49,117 bases of DNA. Source: Desulfobacter postgatei. GTDB taxonomy: Bacteria > Desulfobacterota > Desulfobacteria > Desulfobacterales > Desulfobacteraceae. A program made the translations under genes and the position numbers. This document shows positions 19,632 through 32,207 of the stretch, piece by piece; position 1 is the first letter of the stretch; each line of letters starts with the position of its first letter. Under the pieces are notes generated by a model, which was not told the origin of the DNA, made no database searches, and saw nothing but the letters and a program-made list of their open reading frames with translations. The DNA lies in the NCBI GenBank assembly GCA_002747145.1, contig PDTI01000040.1, positions 1-49,117 on the forward strand, written 5' to 3'.

Positions 19632-19880
19632 TTATTCGTTGTTGATCCTGGTGTTTAACCTGATAGACACCTTAACAACCAGAAAACCGGAAAGTCCTGC
19701 CAACAGCAACGGAAACCATATATGGCGGGCAAACCTAGGGTCGCCGCCAGCCACAATCACCCCGCCCACGGCAAAGCAGAAGACCAGCACCATGGACCAG
19801 ATCAGAACCCGGCAGGCAAAGTTGGAATCATACCAGGGCGTTATGGTTTTTCTAAAAACGGGATTCGGGTCAAGCTGCAT
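19632..19880 (-). CDS. Small membrane protein of unknown function
   Basis: 82 aa with two predicted TM helices. Confidence 0.5.
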   Translation of the reverse strand: MQLDPNPVFRKTITPWYDSNFACRVLIWSMVLVFCFAVGGVIVAGGDPRFARHIWFPLLLAGLSGFLVVKVSIRLNTRINNE

Positions 19881-19910
19881 GGTGCTCCTGGGTGACTTGT
19901 GTCAAAAAAC

Positions 19911-19954
19911 CACAATATATAGTTTTTTTTCTTGACATCTAACTATATATTGCA
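19911..19954 (+). promoter_or_regulatory. Pair of NrdR boxes upstream of nrdD
   Basis: CACAATATATAGTT (19911-19924) and AACTATATATTGCA (19941-19954), starts 30 bp apart, flanking TTGACA. Confidence 0.85.
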
Positions 19955-20039
19955 TTAACCTTGATCTGCAGTCCGGGATTTCCTGCCTGCATTTCCATCA
20001 GAATATGTAAATATCAATCAGATTTCAAGGGGTAGCCAG

Positions 20040-22160
20040 ATGTTTGAACAGATCAAAAAAAGAGACGGGCGGGTAGCTGCGTTTGATTCTTCTAAAATAA
20101 CAAATGCGTTGGTCAAAGCAGGTGCCGCGACCAACGAATTCAACGGCAGGGACGCCAAAAAAATGACCATGCGGGTACTGACCCTTGCCCGGGATCTTCA
20201 CCTGGGACCCATTCCCGAAGTGGAGGAGATCCAGGATATTGTGGAACGGGTGCTTTTGGATTCCCCGTTTTACAAAACGGCCAAGGCATACATCCTCTAC
20301 CGGGAGCAGCATAACCAGATCCGGAAAATAGCCATCAATGAAAACGTCGGTCTCATGGAATCTTATATCAGCCGCATGGACTGGAAGGTCAGGGAAAATT
20401 CAAACATGAGCTACTCCCTCCAGGGGCTGAACAATTACATCTCTTCGGATATCACAGCCGAATACTGGCTCAATAAAATCTATCCCCCGGCCATCCGGGA
20501 TGCCCATTATGCCGGAGATATCCATATCCATGATTTAAGCCTTCTGTCCGTATACTGTGTGGGCTGGGATCTGCAGGATCTTCTCCTTGAAGGATTCAAA
20601 GGCGTGGCCGGTAAGGTGGAATCCTCTCCGCCCAAACATTTCAGAAGCGCCCTGGGCCAGGTTGTCAATTTTTTCTATACCTTGCAGGGAGAAGCGGCAG
20701 GGGCCCAGGCCATGTCCAATTTCGATACCTTGCTGGCCCCCTTTGTCCGGTATGACAACCTTGAATACAAAGAGGTCAAACAGGCGCTGCAGGAATTTGT
20801 TTTCAACATCAATATCCCCACCCGGGTGGGCTTTCAGACGCCGTTCACCAACATTACCATGGATCTGAACGTGCCGGGCACGCTCAAGGACAGCCCTGTC
20901 ATCATCGGCGGAAAATATCAGAAAGAGACCTATGCTGCATTCCAATCTGAGATGGACATGATCAATTCAGCCTTTGCAGAAGTGATGATGGAAGGCGATG
21001 CCAAGGGCAGGGTCTTCACATTCCCCATTCCCACCTATAATATTACGGCAGATTTTAACTGGTCCAACCCCAAACTGGAAAATATCTGGAAAATGACGGG
21101 TAAATACGGCATCCCCTATTTTTCCAACTTTGTCAATTCCGACATGGACCCCGAGGATGCGCGCTCCATGTGCTGCCGCCTGAGACTGGACAACCGGGAA
21201 CTGCGCAAGCGTGGCGGCGGTCTTTTCGGTGCAAATCCGTTGACCGGCTCCATTGGGGTGGTTACCCTGAACCTGCCCAGGATCGGGCGCCTTGCCCAGG
21301 ATGAGGCTGATTTTTTCAAACGCATGGATAAACTGATTGATATCAGTGCAGAATCTTTGGGCATCAAGCGCAAAATTCTTGAAAAATTTACCGAAGGCGA
21401 CCTGTACCCGTATTCAAAATTTTATTTGAGAAAAATCAAGGAAAACACCGGTGTTTACTGGCGCAACCATTTTTCCACCATTGGCGTTCTTGGCATGAAT
21501 GAAGCCTGCCTTAATTTCCTGGGCACGGACAGCGGCATTGCCACCCCCCGGGGCCAGGCCTTTGCCATCAAGGTCATGGATCATATCCGAAGCAAAATCG
21601 AAAGCCTGCAGGAAGCGACCGGTGAAATATTCAACCTGGAAGCAACCCCTGCCGAAGGCACCACCTACCGGTTTGCCAAACTGGATAAAAAGAAATTCAA
21701 AAACATTGTGTGCGCCAATGAAGAACAGTTTAAAAACGGATCTGATCCCTTTTACACCAACTCCACCCACCTGCCGGTGAACTATACCGACGATCTGTTT
21801 GAGGCCCTGGAACTGCAGGACGAACTGCAGACAAAATACACCGGCGGTACGGTTCAGCACCTGTTCCTGGGTGAGGAGGTCGTTGACACTGAAACGGTCA
21901 AACACATGGTATCCAAAGTGTCCAACACCTTCCGTCTGCCATATTTCACCCTGACACCCACCTTCAGTGTCTGCCCCTCCCACGGCTATATTTCAGGGGA
22001 ACATGCCAAATGTGATACCTGCAATGCCGATACGGAAATCTACTCCAGGGTGGTGGGCTATCTGCGGCCGGTGAGCCAGTGGAACAACGGCAAGCAAACG
22101 GAATTTAACATGCGAAAGACCTACACCCCCCATAAAGTGGTGGCAAAGATCGCATCCTAA
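20040..22160 (+). CDS. nrdD: Anaerobic ribonucleoside-triphosphate reductase
   Basis: N-terminal ATP cone, HIHDLSLLSVYCVGWDL, C-terminal zinc cysteines and glycyl-radical region SRVVGYLRPV. Confidence 0.95.
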   Translation: MFEQIKKRDGRVAAFDSSKITNALVKAGAATNEFNGRDAKKMTMRVLTLARDLHLGPIPEVEEIQDIVERVLLDSPFYKTAKAYILYREQHNQIRKIAINENVGLMESYISRMDWKVRENSNMSYSLQGLNNYISSDITAEYWLNKIYPPAIRDAHYAGDIHIHDLSLLSVYCVGWDLQDLLLEGFKGVAGKVESSPPKHFRSALGQVVNFFYTLQGEAAGAQAMSNFDTLLAPFVRYDNLEYKEVKQALQEFVFNINIPTRVGFQTPFTNITMDLNVPGTLKDSPVIIGGKYQKETYAAFQSEMDMINSAFAEVMMEGDAKGRVFTFPIPTYNITADFNWSNPKLENIWKMTGKYGIPYFSNFVNSDMDPEDARSMCCRLRLDNRELRKRGGGLFGANPLTGSIGVVTLNLPRIGRLAQDEADFFKRMDKLIDISAESLGIKRKILEKFTEGDLYPYSKFYLRKIKENTGVYWRNHFSTIGVLGMNEACLNFLGTDSGIATPRGQAFAIKVMDHIRSKIESLQEATGEIFNLEATPAEGTTYRFAKLDKKKFKNIVCANEEQFKNGSDPFYTNSTHLPVNYTDDLFEALELQDELQTKYTGGTVQHLFLGEEVVDTETVKHMVSKVSNTFRLPYFTLTPTFSVCPSHGYISGEHAKCDTCNADTEIYSRVVGYLRPVSQWNNGKQTEFNMRKTYTPHKVVAKIAS

Positions 22161-22172
22161 GCTTATCATCCC

Positions 22173-22904
22173 ATGTATATTGGCGGATTTCAAAAAAATT
22201 CTCTGATTGATTTTCCGGGAACCATCGCCTGTGTCGTGTTTACCCGGGGGTGTAACTTTACCTGCCCCTATTGCCACAATCCCGATCTTGTTGCCGGAAG
22301 GACCGTCCCTGACAGGAAGGGGCCTTCCAGCAGCCCGGGCTCGGACATGTCGGATCAAAAAAAGATTCTGGGATTTCTGGATAAACGCAGAGGCATGATT
22401 GAAGGGGTTGCCATCACCGGCGGAGAACCCAGCCTTCAAGGGGATCTGATTGATTTTATCCAAACGGTCAGGCAGATGGGGTACAAAATCAAACTGGATA
22501 CCAACGGCACAGCCCCCGGAATACTAAGCGCACTGTTTGACCAGGGCGTTGTGGATTATCTGGCCATGGATATTAAAACAGATACAGACCACTATCCTAT
22601 GCTGATGAAGAATCCCGGACACCTGGACCGGGTCATGGAAAGCATTTCGTTGATCATGGAAAAAGCACCGGCCTATGAGTTCAGGACCACCTGCGCAAAG
22701 CCGTTTGTCACACCGGGGATCATGGAAAATATAGGCAGAATGATCCAAGGGGCATCATCCTATATACTCCAGCCCTGTTCCCGGAACGTGAATATGCTGG
22801 ACCCGGATTTTGCCGCCGAAGATGATCATTTCCCAGGTGTCGATGACATGGCGGCATTGAAGGCCGCTGTTTTGCCTTTTGTGGAGAATACCAGAATAAG
22901 ATAA
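22173..22904 (+). CDS. nrdG: Anaerobic RNR activating radical SAM protein
   Basis: TRGCNFTCPYCHNPDLV, GVAITGGEPSLQ; follows nrdD. Confidence 0.88.
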   Translation: MYIGGFQKNSLIDFPGTIACVVFTRGCNFTCPYCHNPDLVAGRTVPDRKGPSSSPGSDMSDQKKILGFLDKRRGMIEGVAITGGEPSLQGDLIDFIQTVRQMGYKIKLDTNGTAPGILSALFDQGVVDYLAMDIKTDTDHYPMLMKNPGHLDRVMESISLIMEKAPAYEFRTTCAKPFVTPGIMENIGRMIQGASSYILQPCSRNVNMLDPDFAAEDDHFPGVDDMAALKAAVLPFVENTRIR

Positions 22905-22946
22905 GCGCCTGTCGAAGTTCGAAGCGAGATCGTATAAACATTTATA

Positions 22947-22980
22947 TGAAAGAACTAAGCAAACCCATTTGGTTCTTTCA
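22947..22980. terminator. Inverted repeat after nrdG, possible weak terminator
   Basis: TGAAAGAAC-N16-GTTCTTTCA, no strong T-run. Confidence 0.35.
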
Positions 22981-23143
22981 TTGTTTGTTGTGGGCAGACC
23001 TCGGTGAAAGACCCGGTCGCCCCATGGGCCGTTCGTTCAGTCCTAAATTTAGAATTGCTTTTGCCGATGCCATTTTGCTTGATGAATCAGACAGTTTATT
23101 ATAGACTTGTCTGGTTTAACAGAATGATAAATAAGGATTCTAA

Positions 23144-26676
<3,533 letters not shown>

Positions 26677-26798
26677 GTAATATTTCAACAAAAACAGGTG
26701 GTTGGAAAAGGGTTTTCTGCATAGATGTGAGGGGGAACATTCTTCTGCAGCGCCCCAGGTAGGGGATTTTGTTCAAACACAAAAAAGGAGCGTTTAAT

Positions 26799-27326
26799 AT
26801 GGCAGGATTAAATAAGGTCATGCTTATCGGCAGATTGGGAAGAGACCCTGAAATTCGGTATTCCCAGCAGGGAACGGCTGTGGTGAACTTTTCCCTGGCG
26901 ACCAGTGAGCAATGGACGGATAAAAATACAGGTGAGCGCCAGGAAAGAACCGAATGGCATAGAATTGTAGTATTCGGCAAACAGGCTGAGACCTGTGAAA
27001 GATACCTGTCAAAAGGCAGGCAAATCTACCTGGAAGGCCGGCTTCAGACCCGGTCCTGGGAAAAAGAGGGCCAAACACATTATACGACGGAAATTGTCGT
27101 TTCCAACTTCATGTTTCTGGGCAGTCGGGATGGTGACAGCCAGTCCGGTTCCGGGGGGGGCGGTTACCAGACAGACGGCTATCAGAACCCGCCCAATTCC
27201 GGCGGTGGGGCAGGGTATACGCCGAACCGGCCTGCGCCTGATTCAGATAATTTCCAGGGGCCTGCCCAGCCTGGCATGCCGGATGGGCATGACCCATCCA
27301 TCCCGGATGACGACATCCCGTTTTAG
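26799..27326 (+). CDS. ssb: Single-stranded DNA-binding protein (track start 26769; MAGLNKVML at 26799 preferred)
   Basis: [31 protein letters not shown], acidic tail PDDDIPF. Confidence 0.96.
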   Translation: MAGLNKVMLIGRLGRDPEIRYSQQGTAVVNFSLATSEQWTDKNTGERQERTEWHRIVVFGKQAETCERYLSKGRQIYLEGRLQTRSWEKEGQTHYTTEIVVSNFMFLGSRDGDSQSGSGGGGYQTDGYQNPPNSGGGAGYTPNRPAPDSDNFQGPAQPGMPDGHDPSIPDDDIPF

Positions 27327-27460
27327 GCCGATGCTCAGCATTAAATCCACCACAGCTGCGCCGGATTTTAAGTTGCCCTCAAGGCACGCCAATGGACGTA
27401 TATTGGATATATGTATCCATTGGTAAACGCCCTTAAAAGACAATCAGATGGGTGATTTTG
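27325..27460 (+). repeat. Family 2 copy; its first two bases are part of the ssb TAG stop
   Basis: AGGCCGATGCTCAGCATTAAATCCACCACAGCTGCGCCGGATTTTAAGTTG...CTTAAAAGACAATCAGATGGGTGATTTTG. Confidence 0.75.
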
Positions 27461-27496
27461 AAGCAAAAGCTGATGAACGAAAATTTATGAGAGAGG

Positions 27497-27575
27497 TGTC
27501 CTTAAAGGTATGGTTGATATTGAAGAGGGAAGGGAATTGAGCCTTGAGGATGCAAAAAAACACCTGAATCTTTAA
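27497..27575 (+). pseudogene. Possible antitoxin C-terminal remnant
   Basis: Reads GVLKGMVDIEEGRELSLEDAKKHLNL*, resembling 'G(L/I)ADIEAGRxxSLEEAKxRL' antitoxin tails; no intact N-terminus. Confidence 0.3.
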
Positions 27576-27639
27576 TGATATGCCTCAATTTTTTAAAGTT
27601 TAACAAAACTGGTATGACATTAATGAATACGGTAGGGCA

Positions 27640-27801
27640 ATGATGACTAAATGGGGCATATTTCTTCTTTTCACAGGGTTTCTGGCATTTTTCATCAATT
27701 TTAATAACTCGGTTGTAGCGTTTCTTTGGGCAGTGATTCCCATTACATTCTGTACAATAATGCCAATTGTGCAAACAATAAAATATTCAAAGAGACTGTA
27801 G
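27640..27801 (+). CDS. Small membrane protein (53 aa), low support
   Basis: MMTKWGIFLLFTGFLAFFINFNNSVVAFLWAVIPITFCTIMPIVQTIKYSKRL*. Confidence 0.35.
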   Translation: MMTKWGIFLLFTGFLAFFINFNNSVVAFLWAVIPITFCTIMPIVQTIKYSKRL

Positions 27802-27902
27802 TTCGTTGCTGTAGCAAAACGACAGAGACAGATAGGAAGTTGCTTTTTGCCAAGCAAAGTATAAAAAAGTCGTACAGATGCACAAGAGTCTGAAATATGG
27901 CC

Positions 27903-27946
27903 CCAACCGAGCACGGCCACAACATGTTGTGGCCGTGCTCGGTTGG
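27903..27946. repeat. Perfect 44-bp uninterrupted palindrome
   Basis: CCAACCGAGCACGGCCACAACA|TGTTGTGGCCGTGCTCGGTTGG. Confidence 0.98.
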
Positions 27947-28022
27947 TACCTCGCCTCATGAACGATGGTTGGGAGCAGAAACAATCCCTAAGTGGATGCT
28001 TGGGGGAAATAAAAAAAATTGC

Positions 28023-28051
28023 TTGACACTCATATTGGCACTTGATATACA
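28023..28051 (+). promoter_or_regulatory. Sigma70-type promoter for the tRNA operon
   Basis: TTGACA-N17-TATACA, 12 bp before the mature tRNA-Val 5' end. Confidence 0.8.
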
Positions 28052-28063
28052 TGCTCACGTTTT

Positions 28064-28139
28064 GGGCGATTAACTCAGTTGGGAGAGTGCAAGCCTTACA
28101 AGCTTGAAGTCGCAGGTTCAAGCCCTGCATCGCCCACCA
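28064..28139 (+). tRNA. tRNA-Val (anticodon TAC)
   Basis: GGGCGAT...CAAGC-CTTACAA-GCTTG...GGTTCAAGCCC...ATCGCCCACCA cloverleaf. Confidence 0.97.
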
Positions 28140-28157
28140 TAGAAAGAAGTAAGATAC

Positions 28158-28234
28158 GGGGGTGTAGTTCAGTTGGTTAGAACGCTAGCCTGTCACGCTA
28201 GAGGCCGCGAGTTCGAGTCTCGTCACTCCCGCCA
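28158..28234 (+). tRNA. tRNA-Asp (anticodon GTC)
   Basis: GGGGGTGTAGTTCAGTTGGTTAGAACGCTAGCCTGTCACGCTAGAGGCCGCGAGTTCGAGTCTCGTCACTCCCGCCA. Confidence 0.97.
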
Positions 28235-28240
28235 CAATAA

Positions 28241-28276
28241 AAAAAACTTTTGAGGCTACTCAAAAGTTTTTTTGTT
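28241..28276 (+). terminator. Rho-independent terminator of the tRNA operon
   Basis: AAAAACTTTTGAG-GCTA-CTCAAAAGTTTTTTT. Confidence 0.9.
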
Positions 28277-28312
28277 TTTGATGGACAAAAAACGGCCATG
28301 GAGAAAAAATGC

Positions 28313-29335
<1,023 letters not shown>

Positions 29336-29567
29336 TTAATCAGGTTTATAAATAATAAATTTTATTAAATAATACTGGAATATTTAAGATAAGGCAATAT
29401 ACAAGAACAACAAATTGTGAATAGCGTTTGAACAAAAACCCTGTGTGGGGATATAACCTGAATACGCGACACACTTTTTGAAATGCTTTGAAATCATTGA
29501 TAAAAGGCTATTTTATGACTTCACCTGTGAGGTGAAAGCCAAAATCAATTATCAAAGAGGTGTTGCC

Positions 29568-30782
29568 ATGCCAATTGCAGATAAGATGATCGGAATCGTA
29601 GAATCCGCATCCATGATCCGAAAAATGTTTGAGGAAGGCATCCGGATGAGAGAACAGTTCGGAGCTGAAAATGTATTTGATTTTTCCTTGGGAAATCCCG
29701 ATGTTCCGCCGCCGTCCGTGGTAAAGGAAACGGTACTGGATTTAATCAACGATCCAGAGAACAGCCACGGATATATGCCCAATGCAGGATATCCCTGGGT
29801 ACGCCAGGCCGTAGCCGATTACCTGAACACCCAGTACGGTGCTGGAATAACTGCAGACCTGGTGGTCATGAGTGTGGGGGCGGCCGGTGCTTTGAATGGC
29901 ACCTTAAAAGCCCTGGTCAATCCCGGCGAAGAAATTCTGGTGCCGGCCCCCTATTTTGTGGGGTACAATCAATACGCCTTTATTGCCGGAGCAGACCTGA
30001 AAACCGTCTCCACCAAGCCCGATTTTCACCTGGATCTTGACGCCATTGAAGCAGCTATTAATAAAGAAACCCGCGTCATGCTCATCAATTCCCCCAACAA
30101 CCCCACGGGCGTGGTTTACACCAGACAGGAACTGGATGAATTGGGTCAGCTGATAGAAAAGAAAAGCAAGGCGTTTGGTAAACGCATCTATCTGATTTCG
30201 GACGAACCCTATCGCAAAATTGCCTATGATGTGGATGTGCCCTGGATGTTTGGCGTATATGAGCACACCATTGTCCTGACCTCCTATTCCAAGGAGCTCT
30301 CCTTGGCCGGGGAACGTGTGGGATATATTGCGGTTCACCCAAAAGCTGAAGATGCGGAATTGATTGCATCAGCAGCCGGTGTGGCCAATACCATGCTGTT
30401 CGTGAATGCTCCGGCCCTGTTCCAGCAGGTGGTGGGAAAGCTGCAGGGCGTGAGTGTGGATATTGGCATCTATCGCAAACGCAGGAACATGCTCTGTGAG
30501 GGGCTTGCCGCGGCGGGCTATGAGTTCAACATCCCCGAAGGCGCGTTTTATCTGTTCCCCAAAACCCCCATTGAAAATGATGTGGAATTTGTGGATCTGC
30601 TTAAAAAAGAGAATATCCTGGTCGTACCCGGCTCCGGATTTGGCGGTCCCGGCCATATTCGGCTCTCCTATGCCGTACCTGAACAGACCATAGAAAACTC
30701 CATGGCGGGATTCAAACGGGCCATGAAAGCCGCTCAAAGCGGTTATTTAATTGACCACCTAAAAGGTGGCATGCCTATTTGA
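29568..30782 (+). CDS. PLP-dependent aminotransferase class I/II (track start 29478; ATG 29568 preferred)
   Basis: FSLGNPDVPPP, NSPNNPTGVVYT, SYSKELSLAGERVGY. Confidence 0.92.
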   Translation: MPIADKMIGIVESASMIRKMFEEGIRMREQFGAENVFDFSLGNPDVPPPSVVKETVLDLINDPENSHGYMPNAGYPWVRQAVADYLNTQYGAGITADLVVMSVGAAGALNGTLKALVNPGEEILVPAPYFVGYNQYAFIAGADLKTVSTKPDFHLDLDAIEAAINKETRVMLINSPNNPTGVVYTRQELDELGQLIEKKSKAFGKRIYLISDEPYRKIAYDVDVPWMFGVYEHTIVLTSYSKELSLAGERVGYIAVHPKAEDAELIASAAGVANTMLFVNAPALFQQVVGKLQGVSVDIGIYRKRRNMLCEGLAAAGYEFNIPEGAFYLFPKTPIENDVEFVDLLKKENILVVPGSGFGGPGHIRLSYAVPEQTIENSMAGFKRAMKAAQSGYLIDHLKGGMPI

Positions 30783-30800
30783 ACAAAATCAGTTGCTTTA

Positions 30801-30933
30801 AGAGCCTGTTTGATAATTGATGAATCGGCTGCAATCTCATGAAAATGGCTCCAATTCCCCCAAATTTTCTGTCAATAGTCCGGCTATTAACAGAAAATTT
30901 GTGAAAATTGGTTCTCATTTTCATGAGATTTCG
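30801..30933. repeat. Family 1 copy lacking its right terminal repeat
   Basis: AGAGCCTGTTTGATAATTGATGAATCGGCTGCAATCTCATGAAAATGGCTCC...GGTTCTCATTTTCATGAGATTTCG; then switches to response-regulator coding sequence. Confidence 0.8.
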
Positions 30934-32207
30934 TGAAGATAGCTTCTGGCAAACTCATCCAGGGCTTCTTTTTTGGCTTCTTTATAGTCGGATGTACCTT
31001 GTTTTGTCTCTTCCCGACACGGTTGCCTCTCCCCTTGAACCACCCGAATCAGGGGAAGATCAATGGTGTTCCCGTTGGAAAACACCACAAGCCGTCTCAC
31101 ATAATTGAGCAGCTCCCGGACGTTGCCCGGCCAGGACTGCCCGGCAAGATAGCCTAAGGCTGTCGGATCAATATCCATGGAATCAACATCCAGTTCCCGG
31201 CAGCTTTTCAGTATAAATTTTCGGACCAGGGCCGGAATATCCTCTTTTCTGTCCCGCAATGGCGGAACGGTTACGGAAAGGACATTGAGCCGGTAATACA
31301 GATCTTCCCGAAAAGTGCCGCTACGGATTTTTTCTTCCAGGTTCTGGTTGGTCAAGGCAATAATCCGGACATCCGCCTGCTTAGATACGCTGCTTCCCAC
31401 CGGCTTGACTTCCTTGTCCTGGAGAAACTTTAACAGTTTTGCCTGGATGGCAGGCGCGATGTCCCCGATTTCATCCAGGATCAAGGTGCCTTTGTCTGCA
31501 GACATAAAAAAGCCTGACCGGTCACGGTCCGCGCCGGTAAAGGCGCCCCTGACATGGCCAAAAAGTTCGCTTTCCAAAAGCCCTTTGGGTATGGTCGGGC
31601 AGTTCAGGGCATGGCAGGAACGGTTTTTCCGTTTGGAAAATGTATGGATATTCCTGGCAATAAACTCCTTTCCGCTGCCGGATTCGCCGGTGATCAGAAC
31701 CGTATAATCCGTAGCTGCAATGGTTTCCACTTGTTTCTGGAGTTGCTGCATGACAGGACTCTGGCCAAGGAGAATCCTTCCGGTTTTCAAATCTTTGATC
31801 ACTTTTATAAGGCGCTTATTTTCATTGGACAGCCCATAGTGTTCCACGGCCCTTTCCACAGTATGGTAAAGCGCCTGCCTTTCCACAGGTTTGGTCAGGA
31901 AATCCCAGGCCCCCAGCTTCAACGACTTGACCGCCGTTTCTACGGTCCCGTGGCCCGTGATCATGATCACGCAGATATTGGGATTGATTTTTTTAGTTTC
32001 CTGTAAAAGTTCCTGACCCGATATGCCGGGCATGCGTAAATCGGAAAGCATCACCCCCACATGCTGATCTGTCAACACGGTCAGAGCTTCTTTACCAGAC
32101 AGCACCCCTATAATCTGCCTGTCCGGGAATTTCTTTTTCAGGTTCCGGATCATTCCGTTTAAAAAATCCTTATTGTCATCAACCAGAAGGATGGAGAATT
32201 CATTCAT
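30921..32207 (-). CDS. NtrC-family sigma54 response regulator (REC-AAA+), apparently lacking its C-terminal Fis-type HTH
   Basis: ILLVDDNKDFLNG, GESGSGKEFIARNIH, ELFGHVRGAFTGADRDRSGFF; ends EEFARSYLHEIS-like (KKEALDEFARSYLHEIS*) inside the repeat. Confidence 0.9.
   Translation of the reverse strand: MNEFSILLVDDNKDFLNGMIRNLKKKFPDRQIIGVLSGKEALTVLTDQHVGVMLSDLRMPGISGQELLQETKKINPNICVIMITGHGTVETAVKSLKLGAWDFLTKPVERQALYHTVERAVEHYGLSNENKRLIKVIKDLKTGRILLGQSPVMQQLQKQVETIAATDYTVLITGESGSGKEFIARNIHTFSKRKNRSCHALNCPTIPKGLLESELFGHVRGAFTGADRDRSGFFMSADKGTLILDEIGDIAPAIQAKLLKFLQDKEVKPVGSSVSKQADVRIIALTNQNLEEKIRSGTFREDLYYRLNVLSVTVPPLRDRKEDIPALVRKFILKSCRELDVDSMDIDPTALGYLAGQSWPGNVRELLNYVRRLVVFSNGNTIDLPLIRVVQGERQPCREETKQGTSDYKEAKKEALDEFARSYLHEIS

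Noticed and set aside
22905-23143. Chromosomal origin next to dnaN
   Set aside because: No cluster of TTATCCACA-type DnaA boxes seen and dnaA is absent nearby.
27600-28130. 176-aa minus-strand ORF spanning the palindrome and tRNA-Val
   Set aside because: Overlaps a certain tRNA on the opposite strand and reads through the palindrome; no recognisable domain.
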